A stretch of DNA of 64,000 nucleotides from UBA2970 sp965221075. Its GTDB lineage: Bacteria > Verrucomicrobiota > Verrucomicrobiia > Limisphaerales > AAA164-E04. The stretch is from assembly GCA_965221075.1 (NCBI GenBank), contig OZ244865.1, positions 868,001 to 932,000 on the forward strand. Reading direction: 5' to 3'. Of the stretch, positions 1-10,311 are shown piece after piece; position 1 is the first letter of the stretch, and the number at the start of each line of letters is the position of its first letter. A program made the position numbers and the translations under genes. The notes beneath the pieces were generated by a model. The model made no database searches. It had not been told where the DNA came from and saw only the letters and a list, made by a program, of their open reading frames with translations.

Positions 1-434
1 GGGCGTCCGGACGCCGCTCCGTCCCTGAGCGAGGATACCGCCAGGGAGCGGATCTTCTGCACCATGGCGTGGAGGCCGGTGCTGCGGGTGGGGCTCAGGT
101 GCCGGTCCAGGCCCAGGCGCACGAAGACCGAGCCTGCGTCCACCGACAGGATCTCCTCGGGCGTCCTGCCCGAGTAGAGGATCTGCAGCATGGCGATCAG
201 GCCCTTGACGATCTGGGAGTTGCTGTCGGCCCGGAACTCGATGCGCAGGGGAGGGCCGGTCCGGATCCGCTCCTTGAGCCAGACGGTGGCCTGGCATCCC
301 TTGACCCGGTTCTCCTCGATCCGGTCGGCGTCATCCAGCGGTGGCATCCTTCCGCCCAGCTCCATCAGGTAGGCGTAGCGGTCCTCCCAGCTTTCCAGCA
401 GGCCGAAGCTGTCGATCAGATCCTCAATGGTCAT
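1..434 (-). CDS. sufE: Cysteine desulfuration protein SufE (3' end beyond the window)
   Basis: SufE accepts sulfur from a SufS-type cysteine desulfurase and passes it to Fe-S cluster assembly in the cytoplasm. Reading the minus strand from the ATG at 434 gives 144 codons with no stop before the edge. They contain the family core VKGCQATVWL with the acceptor cysteine at residue 47, followed by the typical ADSNSQIVKGLIAML segment. SufE proteins run about 140 residues, so only the last few codons should be missing. The start overlaps the end of dxr by 11 bp, making it the third gene of a cdsA-dxr-sufE unit. The partner desulfurase is not in the window. Confidence 0.9.
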   Translation of the reverse strand, partial: MTIEDLIDSFGLLESWEDRYAYLMELGGRMPPLDDADRIEENRVKGCQATVWLKERIRTGPPLRIEFRADSNSQIVKGLIAMLQILYSGRTPEEILSVDAGSVFVRLGLDRHLSPTRSTGLHAMVQKIRSLAVSSLRDGAASGR

Positions 435-1581
435 GGCCGGCAACGAGTCGCTCTGCCGTCCGTCGGGCCCACGAATCGGCCTCCAGAATGGATTCCAGAT
501 CCGAGGCTTCCCGGACACGGTGCGCCTCCATGGCCCCTCCCACGATCTCGAAGATCCCGGCGAAGCCAAGGCTTCCCCGGCAGAAGCTCTCCACGGCCAC
601 CTCGTTGGCCGCGTTGAGCACCGCGGGCAGGGTGCCTCCCCTGAGGCCCGCCTCCCGGGCCAGGTCCAGCGAGGGGAACTTCGCCGGATCGGGCTCCTCG
701 AAGGTCAGGGAGCCGATCCGGGCCAGGTCGGTCTGCACCCGCTTGCTGCCTACCCGCTCGGGCCAGGTGAGGGCGTACTGGATCGGCAGGCACATGTCCG
801 GGGTAGAGAGCTGGGCCAGGATCGAGCCGTCCACGTACTCCACCATGGAGTGGATCACGCTCTGGGGATGCACCACCACCCGCACCCTCTCCATCCCGAT
901 GCCGAAGAGCCAGCGGGCCTCGATCATCTCCAGCCCCTTGTTGAACAGGGTGGAGGAGTCGATGGTGATCTTCGGCCCCATCTTCCAGGAAGGGTGCTTG
1001 AGGGCGTCCTCCAGGCCGATCTCGCCGAAGGTCTCCAGGGGCCGGGTGCGGAAGGGCCCCCCCGAAGCGGTCAGCCACAGGTGGCGCACCGAATCCGCGG
1101 GCCGGTCCTCGAGGCACTGGAAGATGGCCGAGTGCTCGCTGTCCACCGCCAGGACCCGCACTCCGTGCCGGCGGGCCTCCCCCATGATCAGCTCCCCGGC
1201 CATCACCAGGATCTCCTTGGAGGCCACCGCGATGTCCTTGCCGGCCCGGATGGCGGCCAGGGCCGGCTCCAGGCCTCCGGTCCCCACGATCGCGATCAGC
1301 ACGATGTCCGCCTCGGGAAGCCGGGCCAGCTCCACCAGCCCCTCCGGGCCGCTGGCGATCCGCACCCCGCCGGGCGCCTCCTCCCTCAGGCGCCCTTCCA
1401 GGGCCGGGTCCCCGATCGAGGCCATGAGGATCCCCTCGCGCCGGGCCTGGCGGGCCAGGGACGACACGCTGCTTCCGGCCGCCAGCCCCACCAGCCGGAT
1501 CCGGTCCGGGAGATCGTCGGCCACCTTGATGGCGCTGGTCCCGATGGACCCGGTGCTTCCGAGCAGCACCACCTTCTTCAT
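424..1581 (-). CDS. dxr: 1-deoxy-D-xylulose 5-phosphate reductoisomerase
   Basis: Dxr catalyses the NADPH-dependent rearrangement and reduction of DXP to MEP, the committed step of the non-mevalonate isoprenoid pathway. The 385-residue protein matches the family length. It opens with MKKVVLLGSTGSIG (NADPH-binding loop near residues 8-14) and carries the conserved SASGGPF and EHSAIFQCL stretches as well as HPQSVIHSMVEY in the middle. The ATG at 1581 overlaps the cdsA stop by 4 bp (ATGA), implying translational coupling. Nearby uppS and the squalene synthase at 15.5 kb use the isoprenoid units this pathway supplies. Confidence 0.97.
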   Translation of the reverse strand: MKKVVLLGSTGSIGTSAIKVADDLPDRIRLVGLAAGSSVSSLARQARREGILMASIGDPALEGRLREEAPGGVRIASGPEGLVELARLPEADIVLIAIVGTGGLEPALAAIRAGKDIAVASKEILVMAGELIMGEARRHGVRVLAVDSEHSAIFQCLEDRPADSVRHLWLTASGGPFRTRPLETFGEIGLEDALKHPSWKMGPKITIDSSTLFNKGLEMIEARWLFGIGMERVRVVVHPQSVIHSMVEYVDGSILAQLSTPDMCLPIQYALTWPERVGSKRVQTDLARIGSLTFEEPDPAKFPSLDLAREAGLRGGTLPAVLNAANEVAVESFCRGSLGFAGIFEIVGGAMEAHRVREASDLESILEADSWARRTAERLVAGHDH

Positions 1582-2438
1582 GCCGGCATGGTCGAGGGTT
1601 CCTGGAGGAGCCTGCAGCAGAGGTAGTAGAACGGAGCGCAGAAGAGGAGGCTGTCGACCAGATCCAGGCACCCTCCGATCCCGGGGAAGATCCGGCCCGA
1701 GTCCTTGCTCTGGTTCTCCCGCTTGAAGAGCGACTCCACCAGGTCGCCCGCCACCGCCAGCCCCCCGAAGAGCCCGCCCAGGAGGACGCAGGGGATCCCC
1801 TTGAGCGCCTCGAGGCGATCTCCCAGGGAGTAGGCCAGAGCGGCGCTGGCGGCGGTGGAGAAGAGGACCGCGCCGCAGAATCCCTCCCAGGTCTTGCCCG
1901 AGCTGATCCGGGGGCTCATGCGGTGGCGTCCGAGGAGCGATCCGGCCAGGTAGGCGCCGGTGTCGCTCATCTTGACGACGGCGATGAAATGGAGCAGCCA
2001 CCAGGCGCCCATGGCATGGATGCGGACCATGAAGAGCAGCATCCAGAAGACGTAGAACCAGCCGATGTAGACCACCGCCAGCCGGCTCAGGGCGATGCGC
2101 CCCGAGGCCAGGAGCTTGAGGAGCAGCAGGCCCACGAGCAGGAGGACGGGAGCCAGCAGGACGGCCTCCCCGGCTCCGGGCAGCTGCAGCGACTCCCAGA
2201 TCAGCAGCGCGGCTCCGGCGATCAGGGAGATCAGGACGCCTGCGCCCCTGGCCTGGTAGAGGCGGGAGAACTCCAGGAAGCCCGCGGCGCCGATGCCCAG
2301 GAAGAGAGCCAGGGCCACGACGCGGCCGGCCGGGGGAGGGAAGGGCGGGAAAAGGGCCAGCAGAACCGCGCTCCACAGCAGCAGGGCGCTGCCCAGCCGC
2401 CAGAAGAGGATGCGGGTTCGGGAGGGGGAGTCGGCCAT
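1578..2438 (-). CDS. cdsA: Phosphatidate cytidylyltransferase (CDP-diacylglycerol synthase)
   Basis: CdsA makes CDP-diacylglycerol from phosphatidate and CTP in the inner membrane, the branch point for phospholipids. The 286-residue protein has about eight hydrophobic segments and a C-terminal CTP-transferase signature, SLFKRENQSKDSGRIFPGIGG followed by LDLVDS. Two signature positions differ from the textbook form: the His before GG is Ile, and the Arg after the Asp is Leu. The remaining Lys/Asp residues are kept. The start MADSPSRTR at 2438 gives a normal length. It is the first gene of the cdsA-dxr-sufE unit and is divergent from the S4 gene across about 290 bp. Confidence 0.93.
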   Translation of the reverse strand: MADSPSRTRILFWRLGSALLLWSAVLLALFPPFPPPAGRVVALALFLGIGAAGFLEFSRLYQARGAGVLISLIAGAALLIWESLQLPGAGEAVLLAPVLLLVGLLLLKLLASGRIALSRLAVVYIGWFYVFWMLLFMVRIHAMGAWWLLHFIAVVKMSDTGAYLAGSLLGRHRMSPRISSGKTWEGFCGAVLFSTAASAALAYSLGDRLEALKGIPCVLLGGLFGGLAVAGDLVESLFKRENQSKDSGRIFPGIGGCLDLVDSLLFCAPFYYLCCRLLQEPSTMPA

Positions 2439-2729
2439 TCCATTGCGGGGACGCCTTGGAAGTACCCGCCGCCCCCCGCAGTCTTTCCCGGATCCGGCGG
2501 GGAGACAAGCCGGGAATGGGAGCCTCGCCTCCAGCTTCCGGGAGCGGAACCGTCCGCCGAGGGATCCGTCGGCGCTCCCCCCGGAACCGGCGCGGCCGCA
2601 AGCGGCGTCCTTCTCCGGAGCGCGCTCTGGATGCAGGACCGGCCTCCCCGATCCTCCTTGGAAAGGGGAAGGCCGGGATCGAGGATGGCCGGAGAGCCTG
2701 TGGAGAGGGAGCCTCCGGAAAGGGTGAGG

Positions 2730-3128
2730 ATGGACAAGTGGCTGTGGGCGGTCCGGATCTTCCGGACCCGCCGGCAGGCCGCCGAGGCCTGCCGGGCGGG
2801 GCATGTGCGGATCGCGGGCAGGGCGGTGCGTCCGGCCCGGCTGGTGGCGCCGGGAGAGGTGGTCGCCGCCACGGTGGGGCGGCGCACCCGGATCGTCAGG
2901 GCCCTGGAGCTGGTGGAGCGCCGGGTGGGGGCCAGGGCGCTGGCCCGCCACCTCGAGGATCTGGCGCCGGTCCGGGAACGGCGCCCCCGGCCCGAGGCCG
3001 CCCCGGCCCCGCGCTACGACAAGGCCCCGGGCCGCCCCACCAAGCGGGACCGGAGGGATCTGGAGCGCCTGGAGGAGGACCTGCGCCGGCAGGGCGGGGT
3101 CCCCGGGAGCGATCAGAGGCCGCCGTAG
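2730..3128 (+). CDS. S4-domain RNA-binding protein, Hsp15 (HslR)-like
   Basis: A 132-residue basic protein with an N-terminal S4 domain (residues 1-60: MDKWLWAVRIFRTRRQAAE, then GHVRIAGR and APGEVV) and an Arg/Lys-rich tail. This is the Hsp15 architecture; Hsp15 binds stalled 50S subunits carrying peptidyl-tRNA. The ATG at 2730 is preceded by GGAAAGGG at a reasonable distance. A longer form could begin at the ATG at 2685, but homologues usually start at MDKWLW. The 3' end runs 16 bp into the end of the convergent uppS. The exact role is inferred from the family. Confidence 0.85.
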   Translation: MDKWLWAVRIFRTRRQAAEACRAGHVRIAGRAVRPARLVAPGEVVAATVGRRTRIVRALELVERRVGARALARHLEDLAPVRERRPRPEAAPAPRYDKAPGRPTKRDRRDLERLEEDLRRQGGVPGSDQRPP

Positions 3129-3839
3129 CGGCGGTGGCGCATGGCGTACTCCTCCAGCGCGGCCAGGAAGTGGGAGCGCCTGAAGTCGGGCCACAGCGCC
3201 GGGGAGACGATCAGCTCGGTGTAGGCGATCTGCCAGAGGAGGTAGTTGCTCAGGCGCATCTCCCCGCTGGTGCGGATGAGCAGATCGGGATCGGGAATGC
3301 CGTCGGTGTAGAGATGGCGGCTGAGGGTGGCCTCGTCGATGGCCTCGGGCTCGATCTCCCCCTGGCGGATCCGGCGGGCGATGGCCCGGGCGGCCTCCAC
3401 GATCTCGGTGCGGCTGCCGTAGCTCAGCGCGAGGATCAGCGTCATCCCGGTGTTCTCCCCGAGGATCCCGGCGGTCCGGTCCAGCTGCTCGCGCACGAAG
3501 CCGGGCAGCCGGCCGATCTGGCCGATGGCCTTGAGGCGGATGTTGCGCTCGGAGAGCTCCCGGCTCTCGCTCTCCAGGTACTGGGCCAGGTAGCGCATCA
3601 GGGTGTCGACCTCGCCCTGGGGCCGCTTCCAGTTGTCCTCGGAGAAGGCGTAGAGGCTCAGGTAGCCGATGCCCACCTCGACCGCGGCCCGGAACACCGA
3701 GCGGACCGACTCGATGCCGCTGCGGTGGCCCTCGACCCGGGGCAGCATGCGCCGGCCGGCCCAGCGGCCGTTGCCGTCCATGATGACGGCCACATGGCGG
3801 GGAAGGGCCTCCCTGGCCCTCGGGCTGAGCGGAGCGCTG

Positions 3840-3856
<17 letters not shown>
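3113..3856 (-). CDS. uppS: Isoprenyl transferase (undecaprenyl diphosphate synthase)
   Basis: Cis-prenyltransferase that extends farnesyl diphosphate with isopentenyl units to the C55 carrier lipid used for peptidoglycan and other envelope glycans. The 247 residues include HVAVIMDGNGRWA with the catalytic Asp at 27, LYAFSEDNWKRP, and the C-terminal DLLIRTSGEMRLSNYLLWQ and ALWPDF motifs that bind diphosphate. Its start lies 17 bp inside the end of purA, so the two are probably co-transcribed. Its 3' end overlaps the convergent S4 gene. Confidence 0.96.
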
Positions 3857-5132
<1,276 letters not shown>

Positions 5133-5213
5133 GGGCGGCCGGACGCACCGGCGGAAGCAGGCCCCGGACGGGCCGGGCGAGGGGGGGCGGCGCCGGGAGC
5201 CACGGAGAGGGGG

Positions 5214-6497
5214 TCAGTCGGTCCCGCTGTCCTCCACGGCCTTGCCCAGCGGATCGGTCAGGGTGCGGATGAGGTCGGAGGCCTCCTGCGGCGAGAGGGA
5301 TGCGGAGGGCTCGTCCTCCTCCTCGTCCGAAGAGGGAGGCGCCGGGGCGGAAGCGCCCTCCGTCTCCTCTTCCGCCTCCTTCTCCTTGAGCAGCTCGGAA
5401 CGGGTCAGCAGCAGGGTGTCCACCGAGTACTTGGGGACCAGGAAGATCCAGCCTTCGAGGGCCGACTCCTTCTCCAGCTTGGCTTCCAGGCGCTCCTTCT
5501 CCTCGGCGAACTCCTCGTCCAGCGACTGCTTGTCCTCCTCGCTCTCGCCTTCCTCCGCCTCGCGCTCCTGGACGATGGTCGCGCTCGCCTCGACCGTCAG
5601 GGGGTAGAGGTCGTCCTCCTGGGCCTCGCCGATGCGCACCGTGTACTGGAAGTCCTCGAAGGTCGAGAGCCGCGCCTCGATGGCGCGGTCCAGGCCCAGA
5701 TCCGCCTCCGGCGCGTCCGGATCGGCCACATCGCTCACGGTGGGGTAGTTGAGGATGTTCTTGAGGCTGTAGGAGCGGGTGGAGTCCAGCTCCATGCCCT
5801 CGGGAAGATCGGCCATCTCCATGTCTCCGCTTTCGCTCTCCCGGGCGACCGACCAGGAGCCGGCCTCCTCGGGATGCGCCACCGAGACGCTCCGCAGCTT
5901 GTCCACCTCCAGGAACCCGCTCTTGTCCAGCCACTGGGAGGGATCGCTCGACAGCATGGAGAAGGTCTGGTCCACCAGGGCGACCTTCTTGGGATCGCCG
6001 CCTTCCATCGCGTAGCGGCCCTGGGACATGGAGGGGCCGGGCGCTCCCGACCGGGGCTCGTGGTCCTTGCCCAGGCGGAGGCTGGCCAGCAGCTCTCCCT
6101 GGGCGTCGAGGAAGTCGAGCTGGGTTCCGCTCCCGTCCTCCTCGCCGGGGGCCAGGAGCTCCAGCCGCCCCAGTTGCGTGGGGCCCACCGGCATGCTGCG
6201 CACCTTCTTGAGATCCCAGACGTCCTGGAGCAGCTGGGACAGCTTGGCGTGGTCGGCGGGATAGTTCCAGCGGGAGGCCACCATCCAGGTCTCCCCCTTC
6301 TTCAGCTCCACCTTCTCCTGATCGTCCTCGATCCTCACGGCGTCAACCCGATCCAGGGGGAAGGAGGGGAACATCCGGCCGCCCGACCCGGCGCTGGCCT
6401 CTTCGTTCTCGTTCCAGTCGTTCCATAGAAGGATGGTTCCCGCTCCGGCGATCAGGACCAGGAGTATGACCAGTTTGACAAAATGACCTGCGCTCAT
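5214..6497 (-). CDS. DUF4340 domain-containing membrane-anchored protein
   Basis: A 427-residue protein with one N-terminal transmembrane helix (about residues 7-24) and a large extracytoplasmic part. The region around residues 45-130 (LDRVDAVRIEDDQ, LKKGETWMV, DHAKLSQLLQDV) matches DUF4340. The C-terminal third is unusually acidic and Glu/Lys-rich (about residues 300-400), likely coiled or disordered. It overlaps the end of the GldG-like gene by 4 bp. DUF4340 proteins commonly accompany GldG-type ABC systems, which supports a joint exporter or envelope complex of unknown substrate. Confidence 0.85.
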   Translation of the reverse strand: MSAGHFVKLVILLVLIAGAGTILLWNDWNENEEASAGSGGRMFPSFPLDRVDAVRIEDDQEKVELKKGETWMVASRWNYPADHAKLSQLLQDVWDLKKVRSMPVGPTQLGRLELLAPGEEDGSGTQLDFLDAQGELLASLRLGKDHEPRSGAPGPSMSQGRYAMEGGDPKKVALVDQTFSMLSSDPSQWLDKSGFLEVDKLRSVSVAHPEEAGSWSVARESESGDMEMADLPEGMELDSTRSYSLKNILNYPTVSDVADPDAPEADLGLDRAIEARLSTFEDFQYTVRIGEAQEDDLYPLTVEASATIVQEREAEEGESEEDKQSLDEEFAEEKERLEAKLEKESALEGWIFLVPKYSVDTLLLTRSELLKEKEAEEETEGASAPAPPSSDEEEDEPSASLSPQEASDLIRTLTDPLGKAVEDSGTD

Positions 6498-8410
6498 CTT
6501 GCTGCTGTCCTAAGTCTCTTGAAGACGGCGGCGGCTATTCCGATCAGGGTCACGATCATGGCCATGCCGCCGATGTTGGCGACCCTCAGCTTGTTCGAGA
6601 GGCTTTCTATGTCCTTGCGAAGCTCCCGCTCCACCAGCCTGCGATCCTTCTCGTTCCTGCGCAGGGTGTCCTCGAGGTTCTGCAGCTCCGCCTGCTGCTC
6701 GGGGGTGAGGAACCAGGTGTTGGAGGCGTCTTCGCGGTCTTTCTGCAGGGCGTTGATCCTCTCCTGGGTCCTCTCGATGGTCGCCTCCAGCTCCTCCATC
6801 CGCTTCTGGTGCTCCTCCTTGGCCATATCCTCCATATCCTGGATGCGGATGAAGGGACGGCGGGTGGTCCGGCTGCGCACCTCGATGAGGCGGTCGTCTC
6901 CGGCCAGCTGCTCGATCATGTTCTGGAACAGGGCCAGGTTGCCGTTAAGGGTGCCGAGGGGTATCTGCTGACCCTGGAAGTTGGCGATCTGTACGCAGAA
7001 CGGATCGAAGATAAGGTCGGTGTCGCCAACCAGGATCACCGCTCCCGGCGCCTCGGAGGCGGCCAGGTGTCCGTCCTCCTCGCCGCCTTCCCCGTCCCCC
7101 TCCTCCGCGGCATCGATGTCCTCCCCGGTCACCTGCCCTGGAGATCCTTCGGGGAAGGCGGAGGGGAACGTCCCGCTCAGCCGGAGGGCGAGGCTCAGCT
7201 TCTTGTTGCCCGGCACGAGGTCCTGGAGCACCTGGGCGCCGGAATGGCGGGCCAGGAACGGAGCCACCGGCTGGGAGTTGGTGGAGGAGTGCGCCAGCAC
7301 CGTCTGCTCGATGCCTTCGAGGGGCTCTCCGCTGAAGTGTCCGGCGAAGGGGAGCCAGAGCGTTTTGATGGAGACGGTGAGGATGTCGGCCTGGTTGATC
7401 CCCCTCTCCCTGAGGAACAGGAACGAGGGCTGGTCCCTCTCCGGCTGCCCCTGCTGGAAGGACAGCCTTTGGCTGAAGGTCCGGTCGGCCACCGTCTGGC
7501 CGGAGCTGAATTCGAGCCCCCAGGCCTCCAGGAGGGGCTTCAGGTCGGAGGGGGTGGCGCCGGAGCCCATCCCCGGCATGCCGGGGACGTCCTCGGCCAG
7601 CGAGAGGGGATCCAGCAGGGCCATCACCCGGCCTCCCTTCAGCAGGAACTGGTCGATGGCGTAGAGGGTCTCCTCGGCCACGTCCTTGGGGTGGATTAGC
7701 AGCAGCACGTCCACGTCGGGGGCGATCTCGGCGTCGGTCAGCCCGTACTCGCGGACCTCGAAGTCGCTCTGCAGCTGCTGGATCGCCATCCAGGCCCGGC
7801 GGCCTCCTCCCATCTGGGGCATCATCGGGTTGGCCGCCTGCCCGAAGAGCGGCAAGGTGCTCATCACCCCCACCACCGGCCTGTCGGTGGCGGCCACCTG
7901 GGTGACGGCCCGGATCATGTCGTACTCCAGATGCCCATCGCGGGAGGGATCCAGGAAGGGGATGGTCACCGTGGTGTCGAGCATGGTCACCGCCAGGCCC
8001 AGGTAGTATTGGTCCACCTGGTTGCTGGAGCGGCGGGGGGGGATCCGGTCCTGGGCCGCCTCGTCCTCGGCCGGAGAGAAGGGCTCGGGATCGAGGAAGC
8101 GGACCGTGATTTTGCCGCCGGAGTTCTCTTGAAACTCGCGGAGCAGGTCCCGGATGTGGCGCACGTGGGTCTTGAGGAAGGCGGGCATGATCCGGTCGTC
8201 CCGGGTGTAGTAGAAGCGGATCTCCACCGGCGTGTCCAGACCGGCGAGGATCTCCCGGGTCCCTTCCGAAAGGGTGAACAGCTTGTTCTCGGTCATGTCC
8301 AGCCGGAGCGAGGCCCTGCTCCCGATGGCGTTGACCAGGACCACGATCGCCAGAACCACCACGACGCCGAGGGTGGAGAGGCAGTATTTCTCGATCTGTG
8401 TCTTGTTCAT
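6494..8410 (-). CDS. GldG-family ABC transporter auxiliary protein
   Basis: A 638-residue protein with transmembrane segments at the N-terminus (about residues 11-30) and C-terminus (about residues 608-628), and a long periplasmic region between them. The sequence after the first helix (LDMTENKLFTLSEGTREIL, VEIRFYYTRDDR) and the later PVVGVMSTLP, VDVLLLIHPK and GGRVMALLDPL stretches are typical of GldG/ABC_transp_aux domains. A coiled coil of about 80 residues precedes the last helix. It follows the permease gene by 14 bp and is coupled to the DUF4340 gene. GldG partners GldA and GldF in gliding Bacteroidetes; homologues in non-gliders have no settled role. Confidence 0.87.
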   Translation of the reverse strand: MNKTQIEKYCLSTLGVVVVLAIVVLVNAIGSRASLRLDMTENKLFTLSEGTREILAGLDTPVEIRFYYTRDDRIMPAFLKTHVRHIRDLLREFQENSGGKITVRFLDPEPFSPAEDEAAQDRIPPRRSSNQVDQYYLGLAVTMLDTTVTIPFLDPSRDGHLEYDMIRAVTQVAATDRPVVGVMSTLPLFGQAANPMMPQMGGGRRAWMAIQQLQSDFEVREYGLTDAEIAPDVDVLLLIHPKDVAEETLYAIDQFLLKGGRVMALLDPLSLAEDVPGMPGMGSGATPSDLKPLLEAWGLEFSSGQTVADRTFSQRLSFQQGQPERDQPSFLFLRERGINQADILTVSIKTLWLPFAGHFSGEPLEGIEQTVLAHSSTNSQPVAPFLARHSGAQVLQDLVPGNKKLSLALRLSGTFPSAFPEGSPGQVTGEDIDAAEEGDGEGGEEDGHLAASEAPGAVILVGDTDLIFDPFCVQIANFQGQQIPLGTLNGNLALFQNMIEQLAGDDRLIEVRSRTTRRPFIRIQDMEDMAKEEHQKRMEELEATIERTQERINALQKDREDASNTWFLTPEQQAELQNLEDTLRRNEKDRRLVERELRKDIESLSNKLRVANIGGMAMIVTLIGIAAAVFKRLRTAAR

Positions 8411-8424
8411 GTCCGCGCTACCGG

Positions 8425-9177
8425 TCAGTTGCCGCGCAGGCTCCGGATGATCACTCCGGTGCAGTAGAGGCAGAAGGCGATAAGGGTGAGGAAGTAGAGG
8501 AGGTCCCGGAAGTCGATCACCCCCCGCTGCAGGTTCATGAAGTGGGTGAGCGCGCTCGACGCCGAGACCACCCCGACCAGGAATTCGGGCGCCCATCCGG
8601 ACAGCATCGAGGTGACCGGCTCGAATCCGGAGAGGATCAGGAACAGGCAGAGCACCACCGAGAGGATGAAGCTGACCACCTGGTTGCGGGTCAGCGCCGA
8701 GGTCATGCAGCTGACCGCCAGGTAGCCTCCCGCCAGGAGGGCGCTGCCCAGGTAGCCTGAGACGGTGGGGCCGTGGTCCGGGTTCCCCAGGTAGGAGACG
8801 GTGAGGACCGCGGGGAAGGTCAGGAGCAGGGCCAGGATCAGGAAGGACCACGAGGCCAGGAACTTGCCCACGATGGCCTGGCCGGGGGTGACCGGCATGG
8901 TGAGCAGCAGCTCGATGGTCCCCTGGCGCCGCTCCTCGGCCCACAGGCGCATCCCGACCGCCGGCACCAGGAAGAGGTAGAGCCAGGGATGCCAGGTGAA
9001 GAAGGACTCCAGCGAGGCCTCGTTGCGGCCGAAGAAGTTCCCCAGGTTGTTGCTGAAGGTGAAGAACCCGATCAGGATCAGGAAGATGACGATGAACACG
9101 TAGGCGACCGGCGAGGAGAAGTACCCCGCCAGCTCCCGCTTGGCGATGACCGCGGTGTTTCTGATGTGCCCAGTCAT
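8425..9177 (-). CDS. ABC transporter permease, GldF-like (ABC-2 type)
   Basis: A 250-residue integral membrane protein with six hydrophobic segments, beginning KRELAGYFSSPVAYVFIVIF. It includes the permease motif RLWAEERRQGTIELLLTMPVTP between the second and third helices, typical of ABC-2 permeases of the GldF group. Its ATG overlaps the stop of the ATPase gene by 4 bp. With the ATPase, the GldG-like and the DUF4340 proteins it makes a four-gene transporter operon. Substrate unknown. Confidence 0.9.
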   Translation of the reverse strand: MTGHIRNTAVIAKRELAGYFSSPVAYVFIVIFLILIGFFTFSNNLGNFFGRNEASLESFFTWHPWLYLFLVPAVGMRLWAEERRQGTIELLLTMPVTPGQAIVGKFLASWSFLILALLLTFPAVLTVSYLGNPDHGPTVSGYLGSALLAGGYLAVSCMTSALTRNQVVSFILSVVLCLFLILSGFEPVTSMLSGWAPEFLVGVVSASSALTHFMNLQRGVIDFRDLLYFLTLIAFCLYCTGVIIRSLRGN

Positions 9178-10133
9178 GCCGCCTCCTTCTTCTGCTCGGT
9201 GTCGGAACGGGTGATGGAGCGGAAGACCGTGTCGAGGCGGCCTTCCTCGGTGCGCAGCTCCAGCAGGCGCCACAGGTTCTGGCGGGCGCAGTCGTAGATC
9301 TCGGCGGCGATCGGGATCTTCCGGTCGGCGGGGAAGACCCTCAGCGCGAGGACCTCCCCCTCCTCCAGCACCAGGACCCGGTCCACCGAGGGCAGGCCTC
9401 CGATCAGGGAGCGGGCCTGCTCCTTCTCGGCGTTCTGGATCCTCGCCAGGACGCTGCCGGCGTCCGACGCCTTCAGCTTGAGCTCGTCGGGGGTGCCGTC
9501 GGCCACGATCCGTCCCGAGTCGATGACGATGGCCCGGGAGCAGACCGCCTCCACCTCCTCGAGGATGTGGGTGGAGAAGATGATCGCCTTCTTCCGGCCC
9601 ATCCTGCTGATGATGCTGCGCACCTCGTGCTTCTGGTTGGGATCCAGGCCGTCGGTGGGCTCGTCCAGGATCAGGACGTCGGGGTCGTGGACGATCGACT
9701 GGGCGAAGCAGGTGCGGTGCAGGAAGCCCTTGGAGAGGGTGTCCACCGACTGGTGGCGCACCTTCTGCAGGAAGCACAGGTCGATCACGTGCTCGATGGC
9801 ATTCCGCTTGCGCCGGCCGAAGAGCCCCCGTATCTCCGCCGAGAAGCCCAGGAAGCTCTCCACCGTCATGTCGGGGTAGGCGGGAGCGTTCTCCGGCAGG
9901 TACCCGATCATGCGCTTGGTGCGCACCGGATGCTCGGCGACGTCGTAGCCTCCCACCGTCGCCCGGCCCTCGGTGGGAGGGAAGTAGCCGGTGATCATGC
10001 GCATGGTGGTGGACTTGCCCGAGCCGTTGGGGCCGAGGAAGCCCAGGATCTCCCCCTTCTCGACCGAGAAGGAGATGCCGTCGACCGCCAGCTTGGGGCC
10101 GAATGACTTCTTGAGCTGCTCTACTCTGATCAT
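9174..10133 (-). CDS. ABC transporter ATP-binding protein, GldA-like
   Basis: Cytoplasmic ATPase of the exporter. The 319 residues contain Walker A GPNGSGKST at 34-42, a signature region with LSKGF, Walker B DVLILDEPTDGLDP and the switch His in STHILEEVEA, then a C-terminal regulatory domain of about 90 residues. The LSKG signature is the variant common in the GldA/CcmA-like ATPase group. MIRVEQLKKSFG at 10133 is the natural start; the upstream reading frame has no domain content. First gene of the four-gene unit. Confidence 0.93.
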   Translation of the reverse strand: MIRVEQLKKSFGPKLAVDGISFSVEKGEILGFLGPNGSGKSTTMRMITGYFPPTEGRATVGGYDVAEHPVRTKRMIGYLPENAPAYPDMTVESFLGFSAEIRGLFGRRKRNAIEHVIDLCFLQKVRHQSVDTLSKGFLHRTCFAQSIVHDPDVLILDEPTDGLDPNQKHEVRSIISRMGRKKAIIFSTHILEEVEAVCSRAIVIDSGRIVADGTPDELKLKASDAGSVLARIQNAEKEQARSLIGGLPSVDRVLVLEEGEVLALRVFPADRKIPIAAEIYDCARQNLWRLLELRTEEGRLDTVFRSITRSDTEQKKEAA

Positions 10134-10200
10134 GCGCTGTTGGGGGGCGGCTGCCGGAACGGGATCCGCCCGCCGGGCCTCGCCGCGTGCGGGAGGGGAT

Positions 10201-10229
10201 CCAGAACAGCGGCCGCCCCGGTTTGTCAA
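10201..10229 (-). promoter_or_regulatory. Candidate promoter for the GldA-like ABC operon
   Basis: On the minus strand a perfect TTGACA (10224-10229) is followed 17 bp later by TTCTGG (10201-10206), about 68 bp before the ATPase start. The -35 is consensus but the -10 is poor, so this is a suggestion only. Confidence 0.3.
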
Positions 10230-10311
10230 TCCTTTTCCGGAGGAGGCGGCTCTCCCCTCCGGCCAGCGACGATAGACAGGAGGGGCTTCCCCGGCGTTCA
10301 AAGAAAGGAGC

